A stretch of DNA of 64,000 bases from UBA9676 sp963730065 (lineage in GTDB: Bacteria > Actinomycetota > Actinomycetes > Streptosporangiales > Streptosporangiaceae). Under the pieces are notes generated by a model that saw only the letters and a list, made by a program, of their open reading frames with translations, ran no database searches and was not told where the DNA came from. Numbering within the stretch: the first letter of the stretch is position 1; the number at the start of each line of letters is the position of its first letter. The translations under genes and the position numbers were made by a program. This document shows, piece after piece, positions 1 through 8,623 of this stretch. Location: assembly GCA_963730065.1 (NCBI GenBank), contig CAVSQL010000014.1:831769-895768 (forward strand). The letters run 5' to 3'.

Positions 1-784
1 CTGGCTGGCGGCTGACGAAATCAGCCTGTTCGAGTCGGCCTGGAACTGGGACCACTTCTACCCGCTCACCGGCGACCTCACCGGGCCGAACCTGGAAGCG
101 TGGACGATGCTCGCCGCGCTCGCGCAGGCCACCCGCCGGATCCGGCTGGGCTGCCAGGTGACCGGCATGGTCTACCGGCATCCGGCGGTGCTCGCGAACA
201 TGGCCGCGACGACCGACATCATCTCCGGCGGCCGGCTGGAACTGGGCCTGGGGGCCGGCTGGAACCAGATGGAATGCGACGCCTACGGCATCGACCTGCC
301 GCCGCTGCGCGAGCGCTTCGACCGCTTCGATGAGGGCGTGGAGGCGATCGTCGCCCTGCTCAGCCAGGAGACGACCACGCTGAACGGACGGTACGTGCGG
401 CTCACCGAGGCCCGCTGCGAGCCTAAGCCGGTGCAGCGGCCGCATCCGCCGTTCACCATCGGCGGGCGTGGCCGGACCCGCACCCTGCGGACCGCGGCCC
501 GCTGGGCCCAGCAGTGGAACGCGATCACCAGCGACCCGCAGGAGTGGCTCAGCCTGGCCGGGACGCTGCGGTCCCATTGCGCGGACCTCGGCCGTGACCC
601 GGGCGAGATTACCTGCTCGGTGAACATCCGGATCGAGGACGCGGCCGGCATCGGGCCGGCCGCCGAGCTCGCCGCCGCCTACCGCGAGGCCGGGGCCGAC
701 CTGGCGATCATGAACCTGCCGCTCAGCGCCGACCCGGGTTTGCTCGCGCCGCTGGCCGCGGCCCTGGCGCCCTTGGCGGGTTAG
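1..784 (+). CDS. LLM-class F420-dependent oxidoreductase, 5' end missing
   Basis: The frame is already open at base 2 and ends at TAG 782-784, so the start lies outside the window and about 260 residues are visible. The segment GGRLELGLGAGW and the later KPVQRPHPPFTIGG are typical of luciferase-like monooxygenase (LLM) TIM-barrel enzymes. In actinomycetes these usually carry hydride between coenzyme F420 and an organic substrate. A paralogue with the same motifs lies at 1688-2620. The substrate cannot be told. The family assignment is firm; F420 rather than FMN use is inferred from the taxon. Confidence 0.85.
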   Translation, partial: WLAADEISLFESAWNWDHFYPLTGDLTGPNLEAWTMLAALAQATRRIRLGCQVTGMVYRHPAVLANMAATTDIISGGRLELGLGAGWNQMECDAYGIDLPPLRERFDRFDEGVEAIVALLSQETTTLNGRYVRLTEARCEPKPVQRPHPPFTIGGRGRTRTLRTAARWAQQWNAITSDPQEWLSLAGTLRSHCADLGRDPGEITCSVNIRIEDAAGIGPAAELAAAYREAGADLAIMNLPLSADPGLLAPLAAALAPLAG

Positions 785-802
785 GCCGCCCAGGGCCGAC
801 CG

Positions 803-1531
803 TCAGGTCCTGCTCAGCACGAGCAGGAACTCGAGCACACCGTGGTTCTGCGTGGTGACGAAGCCCGCGAAGCTGGGGTTGGGTATGTCCCAGTCCGCGA
901 ACGTGATGGGAATCGAGCCCGAGGCCCGGATCTGCGTCGCGGTCCGCTGCGCGCTCAGGCTGAACGTGACCTGCCGGGTGCGGCCGTGCAGCGTGAGGTT
1001 CCCGGTCGCGCGGTAGCTCTTGATCTGCCCGGTGGCCGGCGCCGGCGCCAGGCTGATGCTGCGGGTGAGCGTGAATGTGCCGGTCGGGTAGGTGGCCACG
1101 TCCATGATCCGCCCATCGAACTGCGCATCCCGCTGGCTCTGGTCGCTGTGGATGGTGGCCATCTTGACGGTGAAGGCGCCCGCCGTCACGGTGATGTTCC
1201 TGATGGTCAGGTGACCGGCGACCGAGCTGGTCCGGCCCACCGCGACGTTGTTCTGGCCCGCCAGCACCTCGTTCACCCGGTAGCCCGCCCGGGACCCGGT
1301 CGCGACGGTCCAGGTGCCGGCCAGCGGCGTGTCCGCCGCCGGGCTGGATCCGGTGCCGCCGCCGGACGCGCTCGGGCTGGCGGTGGCGTTCAGGCCCAGC
1401 GGCGCAGGCGCCGGGCCCTCGATGAAGTGGATGTAGGCGAACGGCACGGCCACGGCGAGCACCACCACGGCGCCCGCCGCCACCAGCACCCACCGCAGCC
1501 AGCCGCGGCGGCTACGACGATGAGAAGGCAC
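803..1531 (-). CDS. YceI-family protein, membrane anchored
   Basis: About 242 residues. A basic N-terminus (HRRSRRG) is followed by one hydrophobic helix at about residues 12-34. A Ser/Gly-rich linker then leads to a YceI lipocalin-like beta-barrel domain (about 75-240) that should lie outside the membrane. YceI proteins bind isoprenoid or amphipathic ligands; the ligand here is unknown. GTG at 1531 is preferred because AGGAGG lies 7 bases upstream, while the GTG at 1537 almost touches it. It is convergent with the LLM oxidoreductase before it, with only 18 bases between the stops. Confidence 0.85.
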   Translation of the reverse strand: MPSHRRSRRGWLRWVLVAAGAVVVLAVAVPFAYIHFIEGPAPAPLGLNATASPSASGGGTGSSPAADTPLAGTWTVATGSRAGYRVNEVLAGQNNVAVGRTSSVAGHLTIRNITVTAGAFTVKMATIHSDQSQRDAQFDGRIMDVATYPTGTFTLTRSISLAPAPATGQIKSYRATGNLTLHGRTRQVTFSLSAQRTATQIRASGSIPITFADWDIPNPSFAGFVTTQNHGVLEFLLVLSRT

Positions 1532-1687
1532 CGACACACCTCCTGGCCGACCGCCGGGCGGACGGCGTCATCACGCTCCTCGACGAGGTTCCCGTCTGAT
1601 CCTGCGCCGATGCTGGCCGTTTGTTGTGAGAAAGCTCTGGACCCGTTCTTTCCGCCGGGCCGTAACAGCGGGGGCGGGGCGCCGGGC

Positions 1688-2620
1688 TCAGCGCGCCTGG
1701 GGCATGACCTCGGCCGCGATCAGCTCCAGGTGATCCAGGTCGTGCAGATCGAGGACCTGCAGGTAGGCCCGGGACGCGCCGACGCTGGCGAACCGGCCCA
1801 GCTTGTCCACGATCTGCGCGGGCGATCCGGCCAGCCCGCTGGCCTCAAGCTCGGCCACCTCACGGCCGATCGCCGCCGCGCGCCGCGCCACCTCCGCCCC
1901 GGTCCGGCCGCAGCACACCGTCTGGGCCGCCGAGTACAGCAGCGAGGCCGGGTCACGGCCGGCCGCCGTGCAGGCGTCCCGCACCCGGCCGTAGGCGGCG
2001 CTGGTCTCCTCCGGGCTGACGAACGCGGTGTTGTACTCGTCGGCGAACCTCGCCGCCAGGCGGGGCGTCCGGCGCGGCCCCTCCCCGCCGACCAGGATCG
2101 GGGGCCGCGGGCGCTGGACCGGTTTGGGCAGCGCGGGCGAACCGGCCAGCACGTAGTAGGCCCCGTCGAAGGAGAACTCCTGGCCTTCTGGCGTCTCCCA
2201 GAGCCCGGTGATGATCGCAAGCTGCTCCTCCAGCCGGTCGAACCGCTCCCCCACCGGCGGGAACGGGATCCCGTACGCGGCGTGCTCGGCGTCGAACCAG
2301 GCGGCCCCCAGCCCCAGCTCGATCCGGCCCGCGCTCATCTCGTCCACCTGGGCCACGCTGATCGCCAGCGGCCCGGGGTAGCGGAAGGTCGCCGCGGTCA
2401 TCAGGGTGCCGAGCCTGATCCGCACCGTCTCGCGGGCCAGCCCGGCCAGGGTGACCCAGGAGTCCGTCGGCCCGGGCAGCCCGCTCACGTCACCCATCTT
2501 GAGGTAGTGGTCGGAGCGGAAGAAGGCGTCGAAGCCGAGTTCCTCGGCGGCCCGCGCGACCGCCAGCAGCCGGCCGTACTCGGCGCCCTGCTGCGGCTCG
2601 GTGAAGATCCGGAGTTGCAT
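1688..2620 (-). CDS. LLM-class F420-dependent oxidoreductase
   Basis: 310 residues, a full-length LLM enzyme beginning MQLRIFTEPQQG. It has the helix-rich start with GFDAFFRSDHYLKMG, then GRIELGLGAAWF and KPVQRPRPPILVGGEGPRR. All are hallmarks of the TIGR03560-like F420-dependent group, which usually acts as reductases or dehydrogenases on secondary metabolites or cofactors. ATG at 2620 is chosen because a GGGAG box precedes it and because earlier in-frame starts would run into the end of the upstream methyltransferase gene (stop at 2692). It shares family with the truncated gene at the window start, but the two are 900 bases apart on opposite strands. Confidence 0.88.
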   Translation of the reverse strand: MQLRIFTEPQQGAEYGRLLAVARAAEELGFDAFFRSDHYLKMGDVSGLPGPTDSWVTLAGLARETVRIRLGTLMTAATFRYPGPLAISVAQVDEMSAGRIELGLGAAWFDAEHAAYGIPFPPVGERFDRLEEQLAIITGLWETPEGQEFSFDGAYYVLAGSPALPKPVQRPRPPILVGGEGPRRTPRLAARFADEYNTAFVSPEETSAAYGRVRDACTAAGRDPASLLYSAAQTVCCGRTGAEVARRAAAIGREVAELEASGLAGSPAQIVDKLGRFASVGASRAYLQVLDLHDLDHLELIAAEVMPQAR

Positions 2621-2691
2621 GCTCCCATCCTGGACCATCCAGGTACCCGGCGTGGGCGGCTGGTCCCGCTGGTGCCCAGGCCGCGCCCTGC

Positions 2692-4089
2692 TCAGGCGGG
2701 CGTGAGGGCCGCGACGCACTCCACGTGGTGCGTCATCGGGAATGCGTCAAAGGCCCGCAGGCCGGCCAGCCGCCAGCCCAGCTCGCCGAAGACCGCGAGG
2801 TCACGGGCGAGGGTGGCCGGGTCACAGGAGACGTACGCCACCCGCTGCAGGCGGCCGCCCCCGTCCGGGCCGCTCTCGCGCGGCGGCCCCAGCAGCCGCT
2901 CGATCACGGCCCGGCCCGCCCCGGCCCGGGGCGGGTCGAGCACGGCGAGCCCCGCCTCCCGGGCGGGCACGGTCCCCGCCGCGAGCATGGCGGCCACGTC
3001 ACCGTGATGGATCCGCGCCCACGGCAGGCGGCGCAGGTTGTGCCGGGCGTCGCGGACCGCGCGCCGGTCGCCGTCGACCCCGATCACCGCCCCGCCCGGC
3101 CCAACCGCCTCCGCCAGCACGCCAGCGAACAGGCCGGCCCCGCAGAACAGATCGAGGGCCACATCACCGGGAGCGGGGCGCAGCGCGGCCAGGACCGCCT
3201 CCGTCAGCGCGTCCACGGCGCCCGGGTGGACCTGCCAGAACGTGCCGGCCCCGACCCGCCAGGTCCGCCCGGCCGCATGCTGGTGCAGGTAGCCCCGGCC
3301 GCGCAGCGCGGTGAGCCCGCCGCCGCGGCCGGTGGTGACGACCGTGTCGGCCAGGCCGGCCAGCACCCCGGTGGCCCGGCCCGCGGGTGTCCCGGGGGTC
3401 TCGGCGGCCCCGGCCCGCGGGCCGCCGGTGGCCCGCCGCCGGCCCGCCGCCGGTGTCACGATCGCGGCCCGCTCCCCCGAGCCGGGCGCGACGGCGACCT
3501 CCAGCGAGGACAGCTGCGGCCAGCGCTGCCCGGTCACCCCGGTCTCATGGACCAGCGGGTGCGCGATCGGGCAGGCGCCGACGTCGACCACCTCATGCGA
3601 GCGGTGCTTGAGCAGCCCGGCGACGCCGCCCGGGCCGACCGAGAACCTGACCCGGGTCCGCCAGCCCAGCCCGCCGCTGTCACCGGCCAGCGGCTCCACG
3701 GTGACCTCACGGTCCAGCCCTGCGATCCGCCGCAGCTGCTGCCTGACCACCTCGGCCTTGAGCCGGCGCTGCGCTTCCGGGGTGGCGTGCTGCCAGTCGC
3801 ATCCGCCGCAGCCGTCCGGGCGGGCGTGCGGGCACGGCGGCTCAACCCGGTCCGGCGAGGCCTGCAGGATCTCGACCGCCTCCGCCCGGGCGAACCTGGC
3901 GGTGGTGCCGGTGACCCGGGCGCGGACCCGTTCGCCCGGCAGCGCGTGCCTGACGAACACCACCCGGCCGCCGGGCTCCCTGGCCACGCACCAGCCGCCG
4001 TGCGCCACGTCGCTCACGGCCAGTTCCAGCAGGCCGTTCTGGTCGCCACCGGCGGGCTGGCCAGCGGCCGCCCCGATCGAGGTTCCCAC
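2692..4089 (-). CDS. TRAM-domain class I SAM RNA methyltransferase (RumA/TrmA family)
   Basis: 465 residues, predicted to methylate C5 of a uridine in rRNA or tRNA. The N-terminal TRAM domain spans about residues 22-75. Cys86, Cys94, Cys97 and Cys173 are placed like the [4Fe-4S] ligands of RumA/RlmD. The SAM site is LDLFCGAGLF near residue 315, followed by LDPPRAG and the nucleophile loop VSCDPATLARDL near 430. A low-complexity Gly/Ala/Arg insert lies before the catalytic domain. GTG start with AGGAG five bases upstream. It is divergent from the trkA pair, a pairing also common in actinomycetes. The target base is not predictable. Confidence 0.9.
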   Translation of the reverse strand: MGTSIGAAAGQPAGGDQNGLLELAVSDVAHGGWCVAREPGGRVVFVRHALPGERVRARVTGTTARFARAEAVEILQASPDRVEPPCPHARPDGCGGCDWQHATPEAQRRLKAEVVRQQLRRIAGLDREVTVEPLAGDSGGLGWRTRVRFSVGPGGVAGLLKHRSHEVVDVGACPIAHPLVHETGVTGQRWPQLSSLEVAVAPGSGERAAIVTPAAGRRRATGGPRAGAAETPGTPAGRATGVLAGLADTVVTTGRGGGLTALRGRGYLHQHAAGRTWRVGAGTFWQVHPGAVDALTEAVLAALRPAPGDVALDLFCGAGLFAGVLAEAVGPGGAVIGVDGDRRAVRDARHNLRRLPWARIHHGDVAAMLAAGTVPAREAGLAVLDPPRAGAGRAVIERLLGPPRESGPDGGGRLQRVAYVSCDPATLARDLAVFGELGWRLAGLRAFDAFPMTHHVECVAALTPA

Positions 4090-4282
4090 ACTGCTCCTAT
4101 GCTTTGCTGTCCCAGGTCAGGGCCGGTTCGGCGGCCGGGCGCGGCCCGGGCCGCGCCCGGGCGCCGGGGCCGGGCCGCCACCCGCGCGCGGGCCGGGCTG
4201 CCCCCAGTATGCCGGCCGGGCGTCGCGGGGGCGGGCGCGGGGGAATACCGTGGCTGGGCACCATAGTCACTGGAGGGCGGCC

Positions 4283-4969
4283 GTGCACGTCGTGATCATG
4301 GGATGCGGGCGGGTTGGCTCGACGCTCGCACACATCCTTGAGGAGCAGGGCCACTCGGTCGCCATCATCGACCAGGACCGGGAAGCGTTCCGCAAGCTGC
4401 GTTCGGGATTCAAGGGCAAGCGCATCGTCGGTGTCGGCTTCGACCAGGACGTGCTGAGCGCGGCGGGCATCGAGGAGGCGGACGCCTTCGCCGCGGTGAG
4501 CAGCGGCGACAACTCGAACGTGATCGCCGCGCGGGTGGTGCGCGAGTCGTTCGGCGTGGGACGGGTGGTGGCGCGTATCTACGATCCGCGGCGCGCGGAG
4601 GTCTATCAGCGCCTGGGCATCCCGACGGTGGCGACGGTCCGCTGGACCGCCGACCAGATGCTGCGCCGGCTGCTGCCCGACGGCTCCGAGCCGCTCTGGC
4701 GCGACCCGACCGGCGCCATCGTGCTGGCCGAGGTGGCCTACTCCGAGCACTGGGTGGGCGAGAAGGTGCACGCGCTGGAGGAGGCCGCGCGGGCCCGGGT
4801 GACATTCGTCGCCCGGCTCGGCGAGGCCTTGCTGCCCGGGCCGGGCACGGTGATCCAGGAAGGCGACGTGCTGCATGTGATCGCGGCGGAGAGCGACCTC
4901 GCACGCATCTCGGCGGCGTTCGCCCGCACCAATCCGGGCGGCACGGCACACGGGAAGGGATCACACTGA
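4283..4969 (+). CDS. TrkA-family potassium channel regulatory subunit (first of pair)
   Basis: 228 residues. An RCK_N Rossmann domain with GCGRVGSTLA and the acidic IIDQD is followed by an RCK_C domain (about 145-220). Such subunits bind NAD(H) or nucleotides in the cytoplasm and gate potassium uptake channels. GTG at 4283 is chosen because GGAGGG lies a few bases upstream; the frame stays open for almost 1 kb before it but looks non-coding there. The stop overlaps the next start (TGATG at 4967-4971), so the two trkA genes are translationally coupled. No channel subunit lies in the window. Confidence 0.9.
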   Translation: MHVVIMGCGRVGSTLAHILEEQGHSVAIIDQDREAFRKLRSGFKGKRIVGVGFDQDVLSAAGIEEADAFAAVSSGDNSNVIAARVVRESFGVGRVVARIYDPRRAEVYQRLGIPTVATVRWTADQMLRRLLPDGSEPLWRDPTGAIVLAEVAYSEHWVGEKVHALEEAARARVTFVARLGEALLPGPGTVIQEGDVLHVIAAESDLARISAAFARTNPGGTAHGKGSH

Positions 4970-5631
4970 TGAGGGTCGCCATCGCCGGGGCCGGTGCGGT
5001 CGGCCGCTCGATCGCCGGTGAGCTCCTGGAAAACGGGCACGAGGTCCTGCTCATCGACAAAGACCCCCATTCCATCGCCGTCGACAGCGTGCCCCGGGCG
5101 GAGTGGCTGCTCGCCGACGCGTGCGAGATCACCTCACTGGATGAGGCCGCCCTGGAGCGCTGCAACGTCGTCATCGCCGCCACCGGCGACGACAAGGCCA
5201 ATCTGGTGGTGTCCCTGCTGGCCAAGACCGAGTACGGGGTGCCGCGGGTGGTGGCTCGCATCAACAACCCCAAGAACGAGTGGCTGTTCAACGAGTCGTG
5301 GGGCGTCGACGTGGCGGTATCCACGCCGCGGCTGCTTTCCGCCCTGGTGGAGGAGGCGGTCAGCGTCGACGACCTGGTCCGGCTGATGACGTTCCGGCAG
5401 AGCGAGGCGAGCCTGGTGGAGCTGACCATGTCCGACGACGCCCCGCTGGCTGGCACCAGGATCGGGGACATCCAGTGGCCGGTCGATACGGCCCTGGTGG
5501 CGATCCTGCGGGAGGGCCGGGTGATCGTCCCCAGCTCCGACGACCCGCTTACGGCCGGGGACGAGCTGCTGTTTGTGACCAGCGAGAACGTGGAAGACGA
5601 ACTGGCGCGGCTGCTGTCGGGCGAGCACTGA
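4969..5631 (+). CDS. TrkA-family potassium channel regulatory subunit (second of pair)
   Basis: 220 residues with the same plan as its neighbour: Rossmann motif GAGAVGRSIA, acidic LIDKD, and an RCK_C domain ending near residue 215. It overlaps the first trkA gene by one base. Tandem TrkA proteins are common in actinobacteria and probably form a mixed RCK ring on one potassium transporter. The 3' end is convergent with the OB-fold gene, whose open frame continues antisense across this gene (see findings). Confidence 0.9.
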   Translation: MRVAIAGAGAVGRSIAGELLENGHEVLLIDKDPHSIAVDSVPRAEWLLADACEITSLDEAALERCNVVIAATGDDKANLVVSLLAKTEYGVPRVVARINNPKNEWLFNESWGVDVAVSTPRLLSALVEEAVSVDDLVRLMTFRQSEASLVELTMSDDAPLAGTRIGDIQWPVDTALVAILREGRVIVPSSDDPLTAGDELLFVTSENVEDELARLLSGEH

Positions 5632-5649
5632 CCCGGCGGCGGTCCCTGG

Positions 5650-5951
5650 TCAGGGACGCGGGCCGGCCCGGCCGCCTGGTCCGCGCCCAGGTCGTAGCGC
5701 GGGTTGTACATGATCCTGCGGCCGCCCTGCTCGGTCAGCATCCCCTCGACCGCCAGCATCCGCCCCGGCTCGATGCCGGCGATATGGTTGCGGCCCAGCC
5801 AGATGACCGTGATCCGGTCGGTGCCGCCCCCGAGCTCGGCCCGCAGCATGGGCAGCCCGCCGTGGCCGCTCGCCCGTACCCGGCGCACCGCGCCGGACAC
5901 CCGCACCCGCGGCCGGTGTCCCGCTGGCCGGTCGGCCGTAACGATCCTCAC
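5650..5951 (-). CDS. OB-fold nucleic-acid-binding domain protein, 3' end disturbed
   Basis: The part starting GTG at 5951 reads VRVSGAVRRV, then ITVIWLGRNHIAGIEPGR and MYNPRYDL, a single OB-fold like the small actinomycete proteins found beside trkA and DUF3710 genes. Homologues end soon after the YNPRYxL motif and have some 35 more N-terminal residues. Here the frame has no stop and runs antisense through both trkA genes to 4410. The alternative frame stops at TGA 5650-5652, just before trkA, so a one-base indel between about 5650 and 5690 is suspected. The end given is that restored stop. Function unknown; nucleic-acid binding is inferred from the fold. Confidence 0.6.
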
Positions 5952-6036
5952 CGGTCAACGCTATCGGGTTGATGTTGACCAGGTGTTACCAGCTGGCTTC
6001 TTGTTGTTACAAACGCGTAACACCGGGCCGGGCGGG

Positions 6037-6783
6037 CTAGCGGGTCTCGGTGATCTCCGGGCCGCGCTCGAACGGGTTCAGCGGCCAGCGGCCCTCCTCG
6101 GGCTCCGGCGGCACCTGGCCGAGCGCCTCCAGTGCCTCATCGGGAAGCTGGATCTCCAGCAGCTCACGGGGCGGGACCGGGTGCTCGCCGCGGACCACGA
6201 CGACCTCCGCGAACACCCGCTCCAGCGGCCTGGCCTGGTCCTCATAACTGGCCGCCGGGCCGTTGATGAGGCCGCGCAGGAACCAGCGGGGCCCGTCCAC
6301 CCCCAGGAACCGGACCGGCTCCAGCCCTCCGCGCCGGCCACCGGGGACCGGGTCGGTGGGGGTGATCCGCGCGACCAGTTCCACCCCGAACGGGCCCTCG
6401 GCCTCGATGCTCTGGCCACCGCTCCTGGCCACCTCGGCCGCGATCTCCTGCCTGACCTCGTCCCACAGGCCACCGCTCTTCGGCGCGGCGAAGGCCTGCA
6501 GCTGCAAGCCGCTTCCCCCGCGCATCACGGTGATCCAGGCCGGCTGGTTCTCCACGACGCTGACCTGGACCTGAACGCCTTCGGCCGTCGGGACCAGCAA
6601 GCTGCCGAAATCGATCCGATCCCGGTCGGGGACGTCTTCGCCCGCGTCCCACGGGCCGCCTGCCCCGGCCGCCCTCCGGCTGGCCTCACCGGCGTCCTCC
6701 CACTCAGCGGGGGCGGCCCCGGCCCCGCGCGGCTCGGGCCCGGGCTGGCCGGTGTCAGCACGGCGGCGGCGGAACACTGTCAC
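6037..6783 (-). CDS. DUF3710 domain-containing protein
   Basis: 248 residues from GTG 6783, preceded by AAGGAG. The N-terminus (VFRRRRADTG, about residues 1-60) is polar and low in complexity. The DUF3710 domain (about 65-230) includes DFGSLLVP, VRFLGVDGPRWFLRG and ERVFAEVVVVRG. The family is conserved next to dut in actinobacteria, as here where dut ends 7 bases upstream, but has no known activity. No membrane helix or signal peptide is visible, so it is probably cytoplasmic. A link to nucleotide metabolism rests only on gene order. Confidence 0.88.
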   Translation of the reverse strand: MTVFRRRRADTGQPGPEPRGAGAAPAEWEDAGEASRRAAGAGGPWDAGEDVPDRDRIDFGSLLVPTAEGVQVQVSVVENQPAWITVMRGGSGLQLQAFAAPKSGGLWDEVRQEIAAEVARSGGQSIEAEGPFGVELVARITPTDPVPGGRRGGLEPVRFLGVDGPRWFLRGLINGPAASYEDQARPLERVFAEVVVVRGEHPVPPRELLEIQLPDEALEALGQVPPEPEEGRWPLNPFERGPEITETR

Positions 6784-6790
6784 CCACTCC

Positions 6791-7324
6791 TTACCTGTCC
6801 GTTCCCTGGCTGGCCTGTTTCTCGCTGGCTCGGGGTCCCGCTCGGCTGCCCGGTGCCTGCGCCGCGGGCTGCCCGGCGGCGTGCCCGCCGGTGGACCCGA
6901 AGCCGCCGTCGCCTCGTGCCGAGCCCGGCAGCGTCTCCACCTCGTGCAGGACCACGCGTGCCACCCGCTGGATGACCAGCTGGGCGATCCGGTCGCCGCG
7001 CTGGAAGCTGACCGGGTGGTGGGCGTCGGTGTTGAGCAGGGTGACCCTGATCTCGCCACGGTACCCTGCGTCCACCGTGCCGGGCGCATTGACCAGGGTG
7101 ACACCGTGCCGTGCGGCGAGCCCTGACCGTGGATGCACGAAGGCGGCGTAGCCGTCGGGCAGGGCGATCGCGACCCCGGTGGGGACGACGGCCCGCTCCC
7201 CCGGTTCCAGCCTCACCCCGGCGGCCGCGAAGAGATCCAGCCCGGCGTCGCCGGGATGGGCGCGGGCCGGCAGCGGCAGGCCGGGGTCGAGCCGGCTGAT
7301 GAGCACGGGGACGTCCTGTTCCAC
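6791..7324 (-). CDS. dut: dUTP diphosphatase
   Basis: 177 residues. It hydrolyses dUTP to dUMP and diphosphate, keeping uracil out of DNA and feeding thymidylate synthesis. All five trimeric dUTPase motifs are present: PGDAGLDLFA (1), PRSGLAARHG (2), GTVDAGYRGEI with the catalytic Asp (3), GDRIAQLVIQ (4) and the flexible RGDGGFGSTGGH (5). About 28 residues beyond motif 5 form an unusual Ala/Gly/Arg-rich tail. GTG start at 7324, 11 bases after the AI-2E-type gene and 7 before DUF3710, which makes a three-gene operon. Confidence 0.96.
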   Translation of the reverse strand: MEQDVPVLISRLDPGLPLPARAHPGDAGLDLFAAAGVRLEPGERAVVPTGVAIALPDGYAAFVHPRSGLAARHGVTLVNAPGTVDAGYRGEIRVTLLNTDAHHPVSFQRGDRIAQLVIQRVARVVLHEVETLPGSARGDGGFGSTGGHAAGQPAAQAPGSRAGPRASEKQASQGTDR

Positions 7325-7335
7325 GCTGGGCCACC

Positions 7336-8592
7336 CTACCCCCGCTGGGACGCCTGCCCGGCCTGATCGGCCTGGGCCGCCACCGGCTCGGGTGGGCCGG
7401 GCGGCCCGGGTGGGCCGGGTGGGCCGGGAACCCAGCCCCGCAGGTACGGCCAGGCACGGACCAGCGCCGCGGTGATGGGGACCGCGACGATGGCCCCGGC
7501 GATACCGGCGATCGCCGCGCCCACCGCCAGCACCAGGATGATCGCGAGCGGGTGCAGCCGGACCATCCGGCCCACCACGAGCGGCTGGAGCAGGTGGCTT
7601 TCCAGCTGGTTCTCCAGAATGAAGATGGCCACCAGGACCAGCGCGGCGACCCAGCCCCGGGTGCCGAGGGTGACCGCGACCGCCAGCGCGCCGGCCACCA
7701 GGATGCCGATCAGCGGCACGAACGCGGCCAGGAAGACCAGGATGACCAGCGGCACCAGCAGCGGCACCCCCAGGATCCATAGGGCGGTGCCGATCACCAC
7801 GGCGTGGATGGCCGCCACCGCGATGGTGCCCCGCACGTAGTAGGTGATCGCCAGCCACGCGGCCGCGCCGGCGCCCCGTGCGCGCTGCCCGGCCTCGGCG
7901 GACATCAGCCCGGTCAGCCAGGCCCAGATCCGGTCGCCGTCCTTGAGCAGGAAGAACGTGACGAACAGCATGAGGACCAGCCCGGCCAGGATCTCCAGGA
8001 AGATCCGGCCCCCGCTCAGCACCGTCCCGGCCACCGCCGACTGATGCTGCTTCAGAAAGGCCAGTACCCGGTTGGACAGCTGCTCGAGGCTGGACTGCCG
8101 GAAGTGGAACGGCGGCCCCGCCAGCCATCGCTGCAGGTCGTGGACGGTGCTCCCCAGCTCGCGGGCGAGGGTCTGGTAGTCGGCCGAGGTCTGGGTGGCG
8201 GCCAGCGCGCCCGCGCCGGCCAGGACCGCGACCGCCACGAGCAGCGTGCACCAGGTCGCCGCCAGGGCCGGCAGCCCGGCCCGCCGGAGGCGGTGGTTCA
8301 GCGGCTGCAGCAGGGCCGTGAGCAGCAGCGCGGCAATGAACGGCAGCACCACTATCCGCAGCACGCTGGCCAGCCGGAAGGCCAGGTAGAGCACGACCCC
8401 GAGGACCAGCAGCCGCCAGGCCCAGCCGGCCGTCAGCTGCAGCCATCCCGGCACCTGCGACGGGCCGCTGCTGGCCGGGCGCGCCCACCCCGTCGCGGGC
8501 GTGCCGTTGCCGTCCGGCCGCAGGCCGTTGTCACCGGCCCCGGCGGACTGGCCGCCGTTGTCCCGGTGGCCACGCCATCGCAGTCGCACCAT
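7336..8592 (-). CDS. AI-2E/PerM-family membrane transporter
   Basis: About 418 residues with seven to eight membrane helices in the AI-2E exporter arrangement: an N-terminal pair, a long extracytoplasmic stretch, then helices containing VTFFLLKDG and the late LIGILVAGALAVAV segment. The family exports small molecules or carries out Na+/H+ exchange; the substrate is unknown. The C-terminus carries a collagen-like GPP repeat (PGPPGPPGPPGPP) encoded by a G/C tandem repeat at about 7385-7430. ATG 8592 is chosen because GGGA precedes it; TTG at 8610 is less likely. It is divergent from DUF3093 with 31 bases between the starts. Confidence 0.88.
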   Translation of the reverse strand: MVRLRWRGHRDNGGQSAGAGDNGLRPDGNGTPATGWARPASSGPSQVPGWLQLTAGWAWRLLVLGVVLYLAFRLASVLRIVVLPFIAALLLTALLQPLNHRLRRAGLPALAATWCTLLVAVAVLAGAGALAATQTSADYQTLARELGSTVHDLQRWLAGPPFHFRQSSLEQLSNRVLAFLKQHQSAVAGTVLSGGRIFLEILAGLVLMLFVTFFLLKDGDRIWAWLTGLMSAEAGQRARGAGAAAWLAITYYVRGTIAVAAIHAVVIGTALWILGVPLLVPLVILVFLAAFVPLIGILVAGALAVAVTLGTRGWVAALVLVAIFILENQLESHLLQPLVVGRMVRLHPLAIILVLAVGAAIAGIAGAIVAVPITAALVRAWPYLRGWVPGPPGPPGPPGPPEPVAAQADQAGQASQRG

Positions 8593-8623
8593 CACGTCCC
8601 AACTAACCAACTACCGTGGTCTC

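Noticed and set aside
842..3007. A 721-residue open frame on the + strand across YceI and the LLM oxidoreductase
   Set aside because: Antisense shadow; composition is Arg/Pro/Gly-rich and the opposite strand carries recognised domains with ribosome sites.
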